DNA of 64,000 bases. Origin: Porphyra umbilicalis. Its lineage: Eukaryota > Rhodophyta > Bangiophyceae > Bangiales > Bangiaceae. Shown here in pieces: positions 1-10,998 of this stretch (the stretch's first letter is position 1; each line of letters opens with the position of its first letter). The stretch lies in assembly GCA_002049455.2 (NCBI GenBank), contig KV918933.1, positions 62,001 through 126,000 on the forward strand, written 5' to 3'. The position numbers and the translations under genes were made by a program. The notes beneath the pieces are model-generated. The model was not told where the DNA came from and searched no databases. It saw only the letters and a list, made by a program, of their open reading frames with translations.

Positions 1-2547
1 TGTGGAGAAAGGAGTTGGCCGTTCTTGTTCGTCTGTTCCTCCTCCATGTTGTGCGTCTGAGTATCTACGCACTAATTTTTACTCTCGTGTACACACTTCC
101 TTGGTCTGCTTGGGAACCCCCGGTGGCAGCCCTTCGGAGGGGTGATGCGACACCCTTGTCCAGCAGCTTGCAACTCTCGTGCTTGCATGCTTTTAGTTCC
201 GCCTGTAACACTGGTAGTTGTGTTCCGTTTGGCGCGTTACATGAGTGCCCACCTTTGCGGTCGCCGCTGCTGTGGGTAGCTGCTCCGCACACGGCGGTGC
301 GGCAAGGTCGTGATTATCAAAATCGAGCAGGTGAGGCGCAAACCTAGCCCCGCCGGAGAGAAAAGCGGCTCACTGGCTACCTATCCCCCAGGTCTCCCTA
401 TGCACCTTACCTCCCACGTATTCAGAGGCTTCCCCTTCTCCCCCCTTCCAAAAGCACATCTGTCCTCCCCCCCTACAGTGCGCCGCTGCATCCTTGCACT
501 CGCCGCGGAACGGCCGCAGCGACTTGGACGTGTCACCTCGTGCTGTCATGTCCACTGGCCGAGCAGGGGTCTCCCTCCCGTCACTGATGAGGAGCGGCCT
601 GCACGGCAGGGGCGGCACCCCGCCCCCGCCGTGCAACTACCCGACTTGCCCGCACCCCCATGCAAAACGGGCCGCGGTTAAAGAAGTTGCGCATGACGAC
701 GACGCCGACGTCATCATTGCGGCCGCATCCCGCTTGCCGGCGTACACCACGCCGGCCAACACGCACAACCTCGCGCTCATCCACGTTAACCCAAACGGCT
801 CGCGGAGGATGTGGCCCTTGAACTCGGCGTCCACAACTGGCGAGGCGTCGGGGAGGAGGGCGTTGCCGCCGTCGGCCGACAGCCTTTGGGCGCCACCACA
901 TAGGTCGCGCGCGCGTACGACCGACGCCCACGTGGTGTGGAGCGGCCGCCGCGCCCCCCGCGCGGGCATCGTCACGGTCGAGGACGAGGCGCGCCCGCGA
1001 TACGAACTCGGGTCCTGCGCAACGGCTAACCACCGCCTACACTCCACGCAACTCCACCCTCCCACCGCCGCACCGTGCATGTCCATACCCCCCGCGGCCG
1101 CACCATGCATTTCCCCCCCAACCGCAGCCGCCGCTCCCCGGGCCGCTCCGTGGCACTCGTCCGCCGTCAGTACGTCCCACTGTCGAAGGGGCGGCGCGAC
1201 GGCAGAGGACGGGACACACCGCAGATGGCGAGTGGGGGGAGGGGCGACGGCAGAAGCAGCGGCAGATGACCACAGCCGCGGCCGGCAGCGGCATGTCACA
1301 GCCGCGGCGACAGAAATGGAGCGCGTCAGTCGCGCCATCGCTGCGCCGCAATCCAACTAAGCAACAGACGGGGAGTGGACATGATACAAGGCGAAGAACA
1401 GAATGAGCTGGATGACAGCCCAGAACAGGAGAAGTAATGGTTGCGCTCGCCCGCATCACAGCCTCAGCCTGCGTCCGCCGCCGTGCCGGCGCCATAGGGG
1501 TCACTAAGGCGAGCGCGGGGTAGCGCGTACGCCAACTGCCCCCGCCAGCCTCCGCGCTGCCGGCGGCTACAACGGGCGCCGCCGCCACCACACACACCAC
1601 ACACCACACACCACGGTGAGGCGGAGGTTGTCCTTAAGGGTGCTCCGCCGACAACCCCCCCACGTTGACCTTGACGCAGGGACGGGCGGACCGCCGCCGC
1701 CCGGTGGACTAAAGTTGCACGAGCCCATCAGCAAGACAGGGCGCTGCAAAGCAACGGCACCGCCAAGAGGCAACGGAGAGGGACCAGACACGGGAAGCAG
1801 GGATCGGCACGTCACCCCCCCCTCCACCCCCCGCCGCCGCCACCGCGGACCCCCATGACGGCCTTGATATGGTTGCACGCATCCAGTGACAAAGGCCGTG
1901 GGGACGACGTGGCAATGTCCATGACCCGGGAGGGCTCGACGTGTTTCCGGGGAAAGTGGGTCGAGGGCGGGGTGGACAGCGAGACACAAAAAAGGCGAGG
2001 GAAAATGATGGGCAAGACGGGACACGGCCAGGCGCCGGTGCAGCACGGCACGAAGTAGCAGAGAAAACACCGCGAGGGAGGAGGCAGAGCGGGAGCGGAC
2101 AGGAGAGCAGACACTGGCACATCAACTGTTGCTCCACGCCCCTCCGCCGCGGTCGATACCGCCCGCCATGACAGGCAGGCCGGCCGGCGTCACCGCGGAG
2201 CACGCCCCGCCGGTTGGTCGACCGGCCCAGGCCGGGCCGTGACGCGTGCGCAGGTGGCGGGTCGGCCGGCGGGCGTGAAAACAAACGGGTCGGCAGGTGG
2301 GGAAGCGGGCGGGTCGGCAGACGGATCGGCAGCTGCCGGCGCTGTGCTGCTTAAGTGGGGTCGGAGCACATTGGCCTTTTTCCCTATGCAGAACACACAT
2401 TCTGGTGTGTGCGGCCGCGGCATTTTGACTCGGCATTGGGCGCACAGCGTTTTGTCCCCGATTCCTTAAAACTGAGAACTGCCAGATTCGAACACGCCCA
2501 CCGACGGTTTGCAGAACTGTCGCACATTGATCATGCGATCAAGTTCG
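1..2547. other. GC-rich stretch without a supported gene
   Basis: Overlapping open frames occur on both strands, as expected for GC-rich DNA, and none shows a family motif I recognise. The least unlikely is a minus-strand frame at about 637-1356, whose second half has a fairly natural amino-acid mix, but the plus strand is equally open there. No RNA gene, inverted-end element or tandem array stands out until the repeat copy that begins near 2548. Confidence 0.4.
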
Positions 2548-3291
2548 CTGGCCTTTAGGACAGGGTGCTCTCAAAGTTCCCTGGCCTTTAGGACAGGGTG
2601 CTCTCAAAGTGTAGTGATGCACAGATATACTTGGATCAAGGGACTTGATCTTCGTTTCAGAGATGGCAGGTTGCATTCGTGTCCTCAGGGATCTGAGGGC
2701 GTGTCAGTGTTTGAAGGGTCGCGATGACGCTAAAAGCGAATGAAGTTACGTGGCTGAGAAGGACTGTCCTGCCACAGGGGTCACATGGCCCGGACGGCGC
2801 CTGCCCCCCAGCCCCCCCCCACCGCCCCGAGTTGCGTGCGGCGACCGCGCGCAGCGACTTCAGAGGTTCAACGCGCCCACGATGACCCGCGGGTGATCGC
2901 GCCTGCGCGCGGCTTTTGTTGCGGCGGCTCGTCGGCGAGATCTGAAGCCATCTAGCTAGCGGCGCGGTTAGAGGCGCCCCGTCGCGCGGCGGTCGGTCCC
3001 ACCCGCCCGCCCGTGCGCCGTGTCGGCCGCCCCGCCCGCCCTGCGCAGGTGCGCTGCGCGGCGGAGTGACGGTCCCTCCCGTTGGCGTCGCGCGACGCCG
3101 GCGCCGCCGCGCTGCGGTGGCGGCGGCGGCCCCCTTTTCCCGCCCCACGCCCCCCCCGCCACGGAAACGTGGCTGTACGCGCCCCCATGCGCGCTCGCGG
3201 CTATGGAGCCGGCCTGCGTGCCCGGTGTCAGTGCGTCGCCGAGCGCGCCACAGCCCTGAAGGCCAGGGTATTGCACGCACGTGCCTGGAAT
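2548..3291 (+). repeat. 711-bp dispersed repeat, copy A, with duplicated 33-bp left end
   Basis: The core (2581-3291) is a 711-bp GC-rich repeat also found at 5841, 19796, 26829 and 29269. Its left end (CTGGCCTTTAGGACAGGG) is duplicated in tandem: a 33-bp unit starts at 2548 and again at 2581. The right end finishes CACGCACGTGCCTGGAAT. Both ends carry a short inverted CCCTG/CAGGG pair, and CCTGGCCTT(T/C)AGG occurs in opposite orientation at the two ends, so it may be a non-autonomous DNA element. No coding function is visible. It is almost identical to the copy at 29269. Downstream, 3301-3332 is the inverse of the left boundary of copy B, which suggests copies are truncated versions of a longer element with CAGTA-type inverted ends. 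Confidence 0.8.
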
Positions 3292-3345
3292 GTAGTGATG
3301 CACACATCGTCGCGAAAATGTACCACTCTACTGGGGGTGTGCTCG

Positions 3346-5840
3346 GCGTGCTGCGCGTGCTGCGGGCGTGCTGCGGGCCGAAATTTGTACTCCTGATCTG
3401 AAATTGTTGCTGGCCCAGACGGCCCTGTGCTGGCCACGAGGGAACGTGGGCTACAAGCGGAGCCCTCATCAATCTACGACGCCGCGGAGGGAAACTGCAT
3501 GATGTAGCCTCCCAAAAAGCAGGCTACAAGTCGGTCGGCTTGAGGGATAATGGCTGCTCTTCGGACGATTCAATGCCTCCAACAGCGGACTGGTCACAGA
3601 TCAACTGCGTTCGCTGATCGCTGGATTCCGGGGGGCTCGACTATCTACAACGTAAGTGGCCCTTATTGATCCTCGATGGTGTGACGGGTTGGTCACACCT
3701 CGCAACGAGGACACAGATCCTGTGGCCCGCAACCGCTAAGCCGCGCCCATGTCACGCACCGCCAAGCACTGAAACGTAGTCGGCCCCGCGCAGGCACCGT
3801 GATCCTCATTTTGGGCCACTGTGAGGGCCCTTACCGGTCAGGAGTCACCTGAGTATAGCTCATCTCGGTCAGCCTGTGGCAGGCTGAGATCTATTGGCGC
3901 GCAATGACTGGTACTGCGGGGGCGCCTCGTCGGCGGCGAGGAAGGCTTCCTAGGTATTGTCCAGTGTGTGTGGTGGAGACGAACGCCAGGGCTGCACCTC
4001 TGACAACCGCCTTCCTCTGGCTCGTGCCACGGGAGCCGAACAACCTCTGAACAGAAGCCGCTTGGCCGAGCGTACCACAGGTGAGGGGCCGGCAGCACGT
4101 CTGGCAGGGGGCCTTCGTGGCCGGGCAAATCTTAAACGAGGGCCTTGCTTGGACGAGGATCCCTTCCACCACCTCGTATTGGTCTATCGTCCGTTTGTGT
4201 AGCGCAGGTGGTCGTCTCGTGACCAGTACCACCTTGCCTCATGACGCGCCGCTCAGGGACCCCCACCCGCTCCGGTCCACCCCCCCGCCCACCGTCTGTC
4301 CCGTTCCCAACGGCTGGGTACTCCTGACCCTTCCCACACGGCCCTTTCTTACTCAGAGTGGGTGCCTGGCAGCAGCACATCCTGTGGGCCGAGCGCACCC
4401 AAGTCTGGCGATCGCAGATCGGCCCGCACTGCCTCTACGGTGGCCGGATCAGCCCGCCCTCCCGTCACGAAGTGCACCTGGAGCATCACTGTCAACTTTA
4501 CACACGCGTATGTTGTCGTGTTGTGTATACCATAGCGCCCGTTTGATCTCTTGCCATGCTTGCGGTGACGACCTGGAGTGCTGTTGGAGGGTGCGTGCCG
4601 TTTTTACACGTAGGACGTCTTTCTGCGTCCTCGTCTGGAAAAACCGCTCGCTTTTTCTCTGTGGTGCTGTCCCGTGCTTCTCCCTTATTCCCCTTACTGC
4701 CCAATATTGCCCCGTACTGCCCCGTACTGCCCCGTACAGCCCCGTACTGCCCCGTACTGCCCATATTTCCCCTTTCATGTCCCGTGCTGTGGGAATCCAT
4801 GTAGGTGATGTGAATGGTGGCAAAGGCGGTAGCGGCGCGACTTGCGCACGGACTTGGACGAGTGGTGGAGGGTGCGTGGTGGTCGAAGCGGGGGGAGATG
4901 GCGCCAGTGCGGAGAGTGTCGACGGCGGGGCTGTTTCGGCTTTATCCATCGGGAGCGCGCGATGCCTGATCGGCGTCTGTCTGCCGCGACTACCGCCGCG
5001 TTGCGCAGGTCGGGCACAGGAGTGGGGGGGCGTACAGACCTGCTTCTTTTCGCTGTGGGGGCCGAGTCTAACTTGGGGTGATGTGTTCGCTGTTTACTCT
5101 TGCTTGTGCTGTCGTCTGTCTGTTTGTTTTCTTTCTTGCGCTTCTTCTGCTTACGGTGGTCGTCGTGTATACTGCTTCAGGTGCCCGACTTGGGTGGGAG
5201 GGGCGAGGCGGGGTGGGCGATACGGGCGGGAGGGGCAGGGCGGGGTCGGCTGGACGGGCGGGAGGGGCGGGGCGGGGTGGGCGAGCAGTCAGATCGGACT
5301 ATCAGGCCCATACGGCTGCTTCCCACCAGGTCTCTCTCCCCCGGGAGGCGTGAGAGCGCAATGTAAAACGTACGCTTCACTACCACGCTCTCTATCCGTG
5401 CGGAATAACGTGGCGCCACTGCTGCCCCATACGACAGAGCTCCCGCGTGCGATGCGTAGTCGTTTTGCCGCGCGGCCACGAATCGCCGCAAGAAGGCACC
5501 ACGTAACTCCTGGATAAATCCCAGACGACTTCCTGCAGTGTGCCTTCGGGGGCCTCCGGCTGCATCTGGGCGCCTCCAGAATGCCTACTGGGGCGCGCGC
5601 ACGGTGCGCGCACGGCTCCCAGACACGACTTTGAGCAGTGTCAGATCGTACTGGGGATCTAAAATGCGAATATGGGACCTTACCCATTTGGAAGAACACT
5701 GTGGAGAACAGGGGTCCAGTACGCGACAAATCTCGGCAAAATTCGTACTGGGGGCCCATTTGGGACCGTTTCAGATCAACCTGCAATACTGCTGGCCAAC
5801 TCCCCAGGCACGTTCTCAGTACGTGGTACATTTTTGAGAC
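3346..5840. other. No gene recognised; short tandem repeat and G-rich tract inside
   Basis: This stretch holds long frames on both strands without recognisable domains or sustained codon bias. It includes a short-period tandem repeat at about 4690-4770 and a G-rich tract at about 5205-5285 (repeated GGGCGGGAGGGGC) that could form G-quadruplexes. The segment at 5818-5845 matches the inverse of 3301-3332 and marks the left boundary of repeat copy B. Confidence 0.4.
4690..4770. repeat. Short tandem repeat, ~10-bp unit CCCCGTACTG
   Basis: About six consecutive, slightly variable copies of a 10-bp CCCCGTACTG unit are visible, with variants such as CCCCGTACAG. A related but irregular GGCAGTAGG-rich stretch lies at about 46400-46530. 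Confidence 0.75.
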
Positions 5841-6579
5841 GATATACTTAGATCAAGGGACTTGCTCTCCGTTTCAGAGGTGGCAGTCTGCATTCATGTC
5901 CTCAGGGATCTGAGGGCGTGTCAGCGTTGGAAGGGTCGCGATGACGCTAAAAGCGAATAGAGTTACGCGGCTGAGAAGGACTGTCCTGCCACAAGGATCA
6001 CAGGGCCCAGACGGCGCCTGCCCCCCTGCCCCCCCCCACCGCCCCGAGTTACGTGCGGCGACCACGTGCAGCGACTTCCGGGGTTCGACGAGCTCGCGGG
6101 TCGTCGAACCCCGGAAGTCGCTGCACGTGGTCACGAGCCCGCGGGTCGTCGAACCCCGGAAGTCGCTGCACGTGGTCGCCGCGCGACCCGCGGGTGATCG
6201 TGCCTGCGCGCCGGCTTCTGTTGCTGCGGCACGTCGGCGGTTCTAACGCCATCTCGCGGCACGGTTAGAGGCGCCCCGTCGCGCGGTGGTCGATCCCATC
6301 CGCCCGCCCGTGCGCCATCTCGGCCAAGCGCAGGTGCGCTGCGCGGTGGGGTGACGGCCCCGCCCGTAGGCGTTGCACCACGCCGGCGGGCCACCGCCGC
6401 CGCGGCGGCGGCGGCGGCACCCCTTTCCCCGCCCCACACCCACCCCGCCACGGCAACGTGACTGCACGTGCCCCCGTGCGTGCTCGCGGCCATGGAGCCG
6501 GCCGGCTTCTCAGTATCTATGCGTCGCCGAGCGCGCCACCGCCCTGAAGGCCAGGGTATTGCACGTAGGTGCCTGGAAT
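5841..6579 (+). repeat. 711-bp dispersed repeat, copy B, with internal inverted triplication
   Basis: This copy lacks the CTGGCC left end of copies A, C and E and instead continues from a GTGGTACATTTT-type boundary at 5818. The right end is the family's GTGCCTGGAAT. A 31-bp segment of the body is present three times: 6061-6091 in repeat orientation, 6101-6131 as a perfect inverse, and 6146-6176 as a second inverse. This makes a hairpin-forming palindrome not present in the other copies. Confidence 0.8.
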
Positions 6580-7796
6580 TATGCCCACTTTTTGTTGATC
6601 TTGGAGACAGAGCCCGCAGTGGAGTTCAGAAGTGCTCGAAGACCATCTGCACCGATATTCAGTGGGAATCATCCTCACACCAACACCTGCAGATTCGGCA
6701 ATTGTCCGGCGAAGTTGCTGCCCCATGCTCATGAAGGATATTTCCGATTCGCTGGTTCTGAGAGCAAACCCTGCAACGTCGATCCCATTCTCCAATTGGG
6801 GAATCTAGAGGTGCAACGTGTGGCACGCTGAATGGAAAGCCCATTCTGGGGGCCCTGTTTGGGGCCAGGCGCGATGTAGTTGGTTTGAAACGAGCCACGA
6901 GACCGTCCAAATGGGGTCATTATTGCTGGGTGGAGCCTAGCCCCATTCTGCTACATGAAATTTGAGTGAAACCGAAGAAGCGCTAAAGGATCTCCATCGG
7001 TGCTTAATGAAACGGAGCCACCGAAAATATGGCCTGAAAGCGTGTGAAGCAGTCGCGGTAAGATCGCCACGTCCCTATCAAGCGCCAGATATGCCGCTAC
7101 AATCGTCGAAACCGATGACAACGTCGAAGAAAAGGAAATTTAAAGGGACTATCGGGCCGACACCTGGCACGGCCACGACATAAACAGGGCACCCAAAAGA
7201 TGCGACGGGCCCTGGGCACTGTGCGATCTCCTCGTGTACAGTCTCTTCGGTGGCAATCGGATCTGTTCGGGGCACCCAAGAAGCGGTAGGCGGCTGGGCG
7301 GGCAAACAGGCCAACGGGCGTCGTCACTTGTGCGATCCGCATCGTGCGGCAGGATCGTCGCGAGATGCCAACAGGTCAGATACATCGCCAGCGACACTCT
7401 CGGGAGTTGTTTTCAGACCGCCCAGCCTGGGGGGAGGCGTTGTGATTGGCCGAAGCAGTAAATCGAACCAATCTGTCGCCCTGGATTGCATCACTTTTGC
7501 CAAAAACTGTACTTTTGGAATCTGGTCGACGCCACAAACTGTCCGTTTCGGTCCCACATGCCCAATGGTCGGTGTAATCTGGCCCGCGTCACCGGATGAG
7601 ATCGTGCACGAGTGGGCCACTGAAGAGGGGGCGAAGCGCTTTGCGCAATTTGTGGACACAGTGACGGCACAGAACGGATGGCCAGTCAGTCACGTGACAA
7701 GCTCGTCATCCTTTGACGTTGGAACGACCCCCGCGCTAACGCCCTCTCTGGCTCTGGAGGCGTGACGGCAGTCAGCGCCGCGACTCGTCAGGGGCC
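6580..7796. other. No gene recognised
   Basis: Composition is less GC-rich here. The longest frame (about 7250-7765, +) has no motif I recognise. Recurrent AATGGGGTC/GACCCCATT-like words resemble those near 17740-17910, but no clear element boundaries were found. Confidence 0.35.
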
Positions 7797-7978
7797 GCCT
7801 CGCGGCCTCTCAGCCCTCCGACGCAAGTCGCGCGGTCCCTCAGGCGTCCGACGTGGCCCGCGCGGCCCCTCAGCCGTCCGATGGGGGTCGCGCGGCCTCT
7901 CAGCCGTCCGACGTCGCCCGCGCGGCCCCCCAGCCGTCCGACGTGGCCCGCGCGGCCCCCGAGCCGTCCTACGTGTGT
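7797..7978. repeat. 30-bp minisatellite, about six copies
   Basis: A 30-bp unit of the form CGCGCGGCCCCTCAGCCGTC followed by CGACGTGGCC repeats about six times with scattered substitutions; the first copies are the most diverged. Because 30 is a multiple of three, it leaves open frames on both strands (for example an ARAAPQPSDV decapeptide on +), which explains the long ORFs here without requiring a gene. Confidence 0.8.
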
Positions 7979-8872
7979 GGCGTGCATGCGTGCGGTTCCC
8001 GTCTTCAAACGGGTCGGCGTGAACAGGCTGTGGTGGCGGGTCCCACTGGCTCGTCCCTCCGGATCGGCCCAGATTGTGTTGCGCGGACAGTGGGGCGCTG
8101 TGGACATGCTCCAAGTGTGTCGACCGCCTGCCTGCGCGCTGGTCGGTCCCCGTGGGTGACATTTTTTCGTGTGCCTGGGCCCCTGCGAAGCGGGCCCGGC
8201 TGAGGGCTGGGCGCTTGCACGCCGTCGGACGGCAGGTGGGAGTGGGCGTGACGCGGCGACGCGCCTCCTTCCTGTGGTACGCACGCCGACGTGCTCTGTC
8301 GCCCGCGTCTCTTTCACCCTCGCGCGCCGTTTGCGAGCCCGCCCTCACTCACCCTTCCCGCCCACCCCAACCGCTCGCATGACGCGTGTTAAGGGCGCCG
8401 GGGACACGCGACGGCGCCGTGCACAACGGCTCCGCAACGGTCGCCTGGCCGCCCCGCCCTCTCCGCCCTCCCCGCCCTGCACCTGTACGGGGCCGTGCAA
8501 CCACGGGGCCGCCGACGGGCGCCCCCCCCCCCCCCCCCACCTCCTCCCCAACGGTGCGCGCCACCCCGCCACTGCTCCCGCCCCCGGTCCTGTCGCTGTG
8601 TCGGCCCCTGTGACCACGGAGCATTGGACGCTCCCACCCCCCCCCCGCCGCGGGCCATGCAGGCGCGCCTTCCATCCCGCCCTGACCCCCGCCCCCCTCC
8701 ATTGGGGCGGCGGGACAATCGCCCGCTTTTGGACGGCGGCCGGCCTCCTGTACAAGAGCGCCGCGTTCGTGCACGGCTAGACGACGGGCGCGACGGCCAT
8801 CCGCTCTCACCTGGCGCACGGCGGTTTGCGCACCCGCACGGCGGTCGTGACAACCCCTGTTGGCCAAGCCCC
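7979..8872. other. GC-rich, no gene recognised
   Basis: All frames are long because of composition, and polyC runs are present (about 8523-8537 and 8635-8650). No domain is visible. Confidence 0.35.
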
Positions 8873-9118
8873 CCGCGAGGGCCGGCGGGTCCCCCACAAG
8901 GCCCCCCTCGGTGGAGCCCCCCTCGCGGGCCGGCGGGTCCCCCACAAGGCCCCCCTCGGTGGGGCCCCCCTCGCGGGCCAACGGGTCCCCGACAAGGCCC
9001 CCCTCGGTGGAGCCCCCCTCGCGGGCCGGCGGGTCCCCCACAAGGCCCCCCTCGGTGGAGCCCCCCTCGCGGGCGGGCGGGTCCCCCACAAGGTCCTCCC
9101 CGGTGGAGCTCTCCTCGA
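8873..9118. repeat. 48-bp minisatellite, five copies
   Basis: A 48-bp unit beginning CGCGGGCCGGCGGGTCCCCC repeats five times at high identity. It encodes 16-residue Pro/Gly-rich repeats on + and Glu/Gly-rich repeats on -. It lies about 600 bp upstream of the Myb-like domain and could be translated as part of an N-terminal extension, though I see no evidence for that. Confidence 0.8.
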
Positions 9119-9432
9119 CGGCCGTTGGACGACCATCGGTGCCCGTACGGCGGCCCCCCCCCCTGTGACGGTCCCACCTCTGGGCACCCCCCACCAAGCA
9201 CGTGGGCTCCCGCCTGGCGGCCGCCGTCCATCCCTCCGACGCTCTGGAGTGGCGCGTCACCCGCAAATCCGCACGGCGGGAGCGCCTACGAGTGGGCGCT
9301 GACGCCCGCCCAACAGCCGAGCACATCCTCGCCGTTGATCTTGTTGCCCGCGCCGCCGCCGCCGTTGCCGCAGCTAACGCCGGCGGAGGCGGCGCGGCAA
9401 CCGCTGTTAGTCATCGGCGGCAACCACTTCCT

Positions 9433-9640
9433 GCCCCAGCAGCAGACGACGCAGGCGGCGGCGCCCCAACAACTTTACGCACTCGGCGGGGGCCAAGCCC
9501 CGCCCCCGCAGCAAACGACGCAGACGGCGGCGCCCCAACCACTGTACGTACTCGTCGGGAGCCAAGCCCTGCCCCAGCAGCAGACTCCGCCGGAGGCGGC
9601 GCCCCAACAACTGTACGTCATCGGCGGGAGCCAAGCCCCG
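9433..9640. repeat. 69-bp tandem repeat, three copies
   Basis: Three 69-bp units encode, in the frame of the following Myb-like gene, a 23-residue repeat with the core PAPAADDAGGGAPTT. If the Myb-like protein starts upstream, this is a Pro/Ala-rich N-terminal repeat region. Confidence 0.7.
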
Positions 9641-9747
9641 CCCCCGTCGTCGTATATGCTGGTTCCTGTTCGCGCCCAGCCTCCCCACCAAGGTCTCTTT
9701 CACCCCCCCCCGTCGTACCGGCAGTAAACTACAACGTGCCGAAGTCG

Positions 9748-10998
9748 ATGGGGTCTAGCCTAGGCTGGACTGATGAGGACCGCGTGCCGCTGTGCCGCGC
9801 GTTTCTCGAGGTGAGCGGTGATCCGGTTATGGCTACCGGGCGGTCAAAGGACGAGCTGTGGGCGGCTGTGCACAAGAAGTGGACGGACCTGATGGCCGAG
9901 AAGGGTCCTCTGCGCGTCAAGCGCAACGTGAGCGCGCTCGAGAAGCAGTTCAAGAAGATTCGAAAGGGGGTGAGCACCTTTACCTCTCACTACCTGGCGG
10001 TCAAGAACATGCAAACTACTGGCAATTTGTCGGAGGAGGACATTATCAGTGGGGCCATCGCACGGTACTGCTCGCTGGACATCTACGAGGCCATCCGCAA
10101 AGACCGGGACCAGGACAAGCGCAAGGGCAAGGCGGCAAAGCGGAAGGCAAAGCTCGCGCATTGCAAGTGGGTGGCATGCTGGCGCGTGCTGCGCAGGTCG
10201 GACAAGTTCAGCGGCGCTGCCAACACAACGGACGACCAGAGCGTGGACCCGGATGACTCGTCGGACGAGGATGCCGACAGCGGCAGCACGAGCAGCCCCA
10301 GTGCGCGCAACAAGGGCTACCAGCGCCGACGGTGTGGCATTAAGGCCGCCAAGCTGATGAGGTCCGAGGACGCGGGTATGGAGAGGGAGGTAAAGGCGAG
10401 CACGGCGGCTGTGGACAAGCTGACGGCGGCGCAGCAAGAGCGCACCGCGCTGTGCTTCTTCGACTCCCCCGCAATGCGCAACACCCCGGAGGCGGCCAAG
10501 TATCGCCGAGATGTGATGCAGAAGATGATGGCAAGTGCCGGCCTGGCGGAGAAACCTGCGCCGCCTGCCCCACCAAAGCCTACCCCACCTAAGCCGGCCA
10601 AGACCAAACCTGCGACGGATATCCTCGTTGTCGAGGTCGACGACGGCGTGGCCGCCCTGGACATCTCCTCCATCTCTGCTGATGCGACTTCGTCGGCGCC
10701 GCCGGCGCCCGCCTCAACCGCCGGAGCCAACTCGCCGCCGGGGGAGGACCCACCGGCGGCGTCCGTGGCAGCAGATACCACTGCAGCTGCCACGGCTCCG
10801 GCGGACAAGGCGGCGACGCCGACGGCACCAGCGAAGCAGCGCAGCGGGGGGGGCGACAACCAGCGCGGCCGCAAGGCGCAAGCCGCAAAGCAGCTGGCCG
10901 CCTCTGCATCTCTCAACAAACCGCTCGAGACCACCCGCGGTCTCGAGCACAGCAGCGAGTCTGAAACGACGACGACGACCACCACGGAGTCTGAGTAG
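9748..10998 (+). CDS. Myb/SANT-like DNA-binding protein, probably transposon-derived
   Basis: The frame is open from 9202; I chose the ATG at 9748 because the recognisable domain begins at once (GWTDEDRVPLCRAFLEV) while the upstream frame is minisatellite-like. The first ~130 residues resemble the Myb/NAM-like domain of plant and algal proteins linked to PIF/Harbinger transposons: a Trp-led helix, DELWAAVHKKWTDLM, then KQFKKIRKGVSTF. A Lys-rich segment (DKRKGKAAKRKAKLAHCKW) and an acidic Ser/Asp stretch follow. The C-terminal third is Pro/Ala/Thr-rich and ends in a Glu/Thr run. Harbinger elements usually carry such a second protein that binds element ends and helps the transposase reach the nucleus. 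The transposase on the opposite strand at 15-16.6 kb may be its partner, but shared element ends were not found. A host regulator is the alternative. Confidence 0.65.
   Translation: MGSSLGWTDEDRVPLCRAFLEVSGDPVMATGRSKDELWAAVHKKWTDLMAEKGPLRVKRNVSALEKQFKKIRKGVSTFTSHYLAVKNMQTTGNLSEEDIISGAIARYCSLDIYEAIRKDRDQDKRKGKAAKRKAKLAHCKWVACWRVLRRSDKFSGAANTTDDQSVDPDDSSDEDADSGSTSSPSARNKGYQRRRCGIKAAKLMRSEDAGMEREVKASTAAVDKLTAAQQERTALCFFDSPAMRNTPEAAKYRRDVMQKMMASAGLAEKPAPPAPPKPTPPKPAKTKPATDILVVEVDDGVAALDISSISADATSSAPPAPASTAGANSPPGEDPPAASVAADTTAAATAPADKAATPTAPAKQRSGGGDNQRGRKAQAAKQLAASASLNKPLETTRGLEHSSESETTTTTTTESE

Noticed and set aside
494-1360. Long overlapping ORFs on both strands
   Set aside because: Both strands are open because of GC-rich composition. 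No domain, and no way to prefer one strand.
2581-3291. 711-bp repeat as a solo LTR or Helitron
   Set aside because: Ends are not TG...CA, and although a hairpin lies near the right end there is no CTRR terminus or TC start. Class left open.
4081-5517. 478-codon plus-strand ORF
   Set aside because: It runs through a simple tandem repeat and G-rich tract and has no domain or codon bias.
8495-9727. Pro-rich 410-codon ORF and its minus-strand counterpart
   Set aside because: The frame is kept open by the 48-bp and 69-bp repeats, whose units are multiples of three. No conserved segment.
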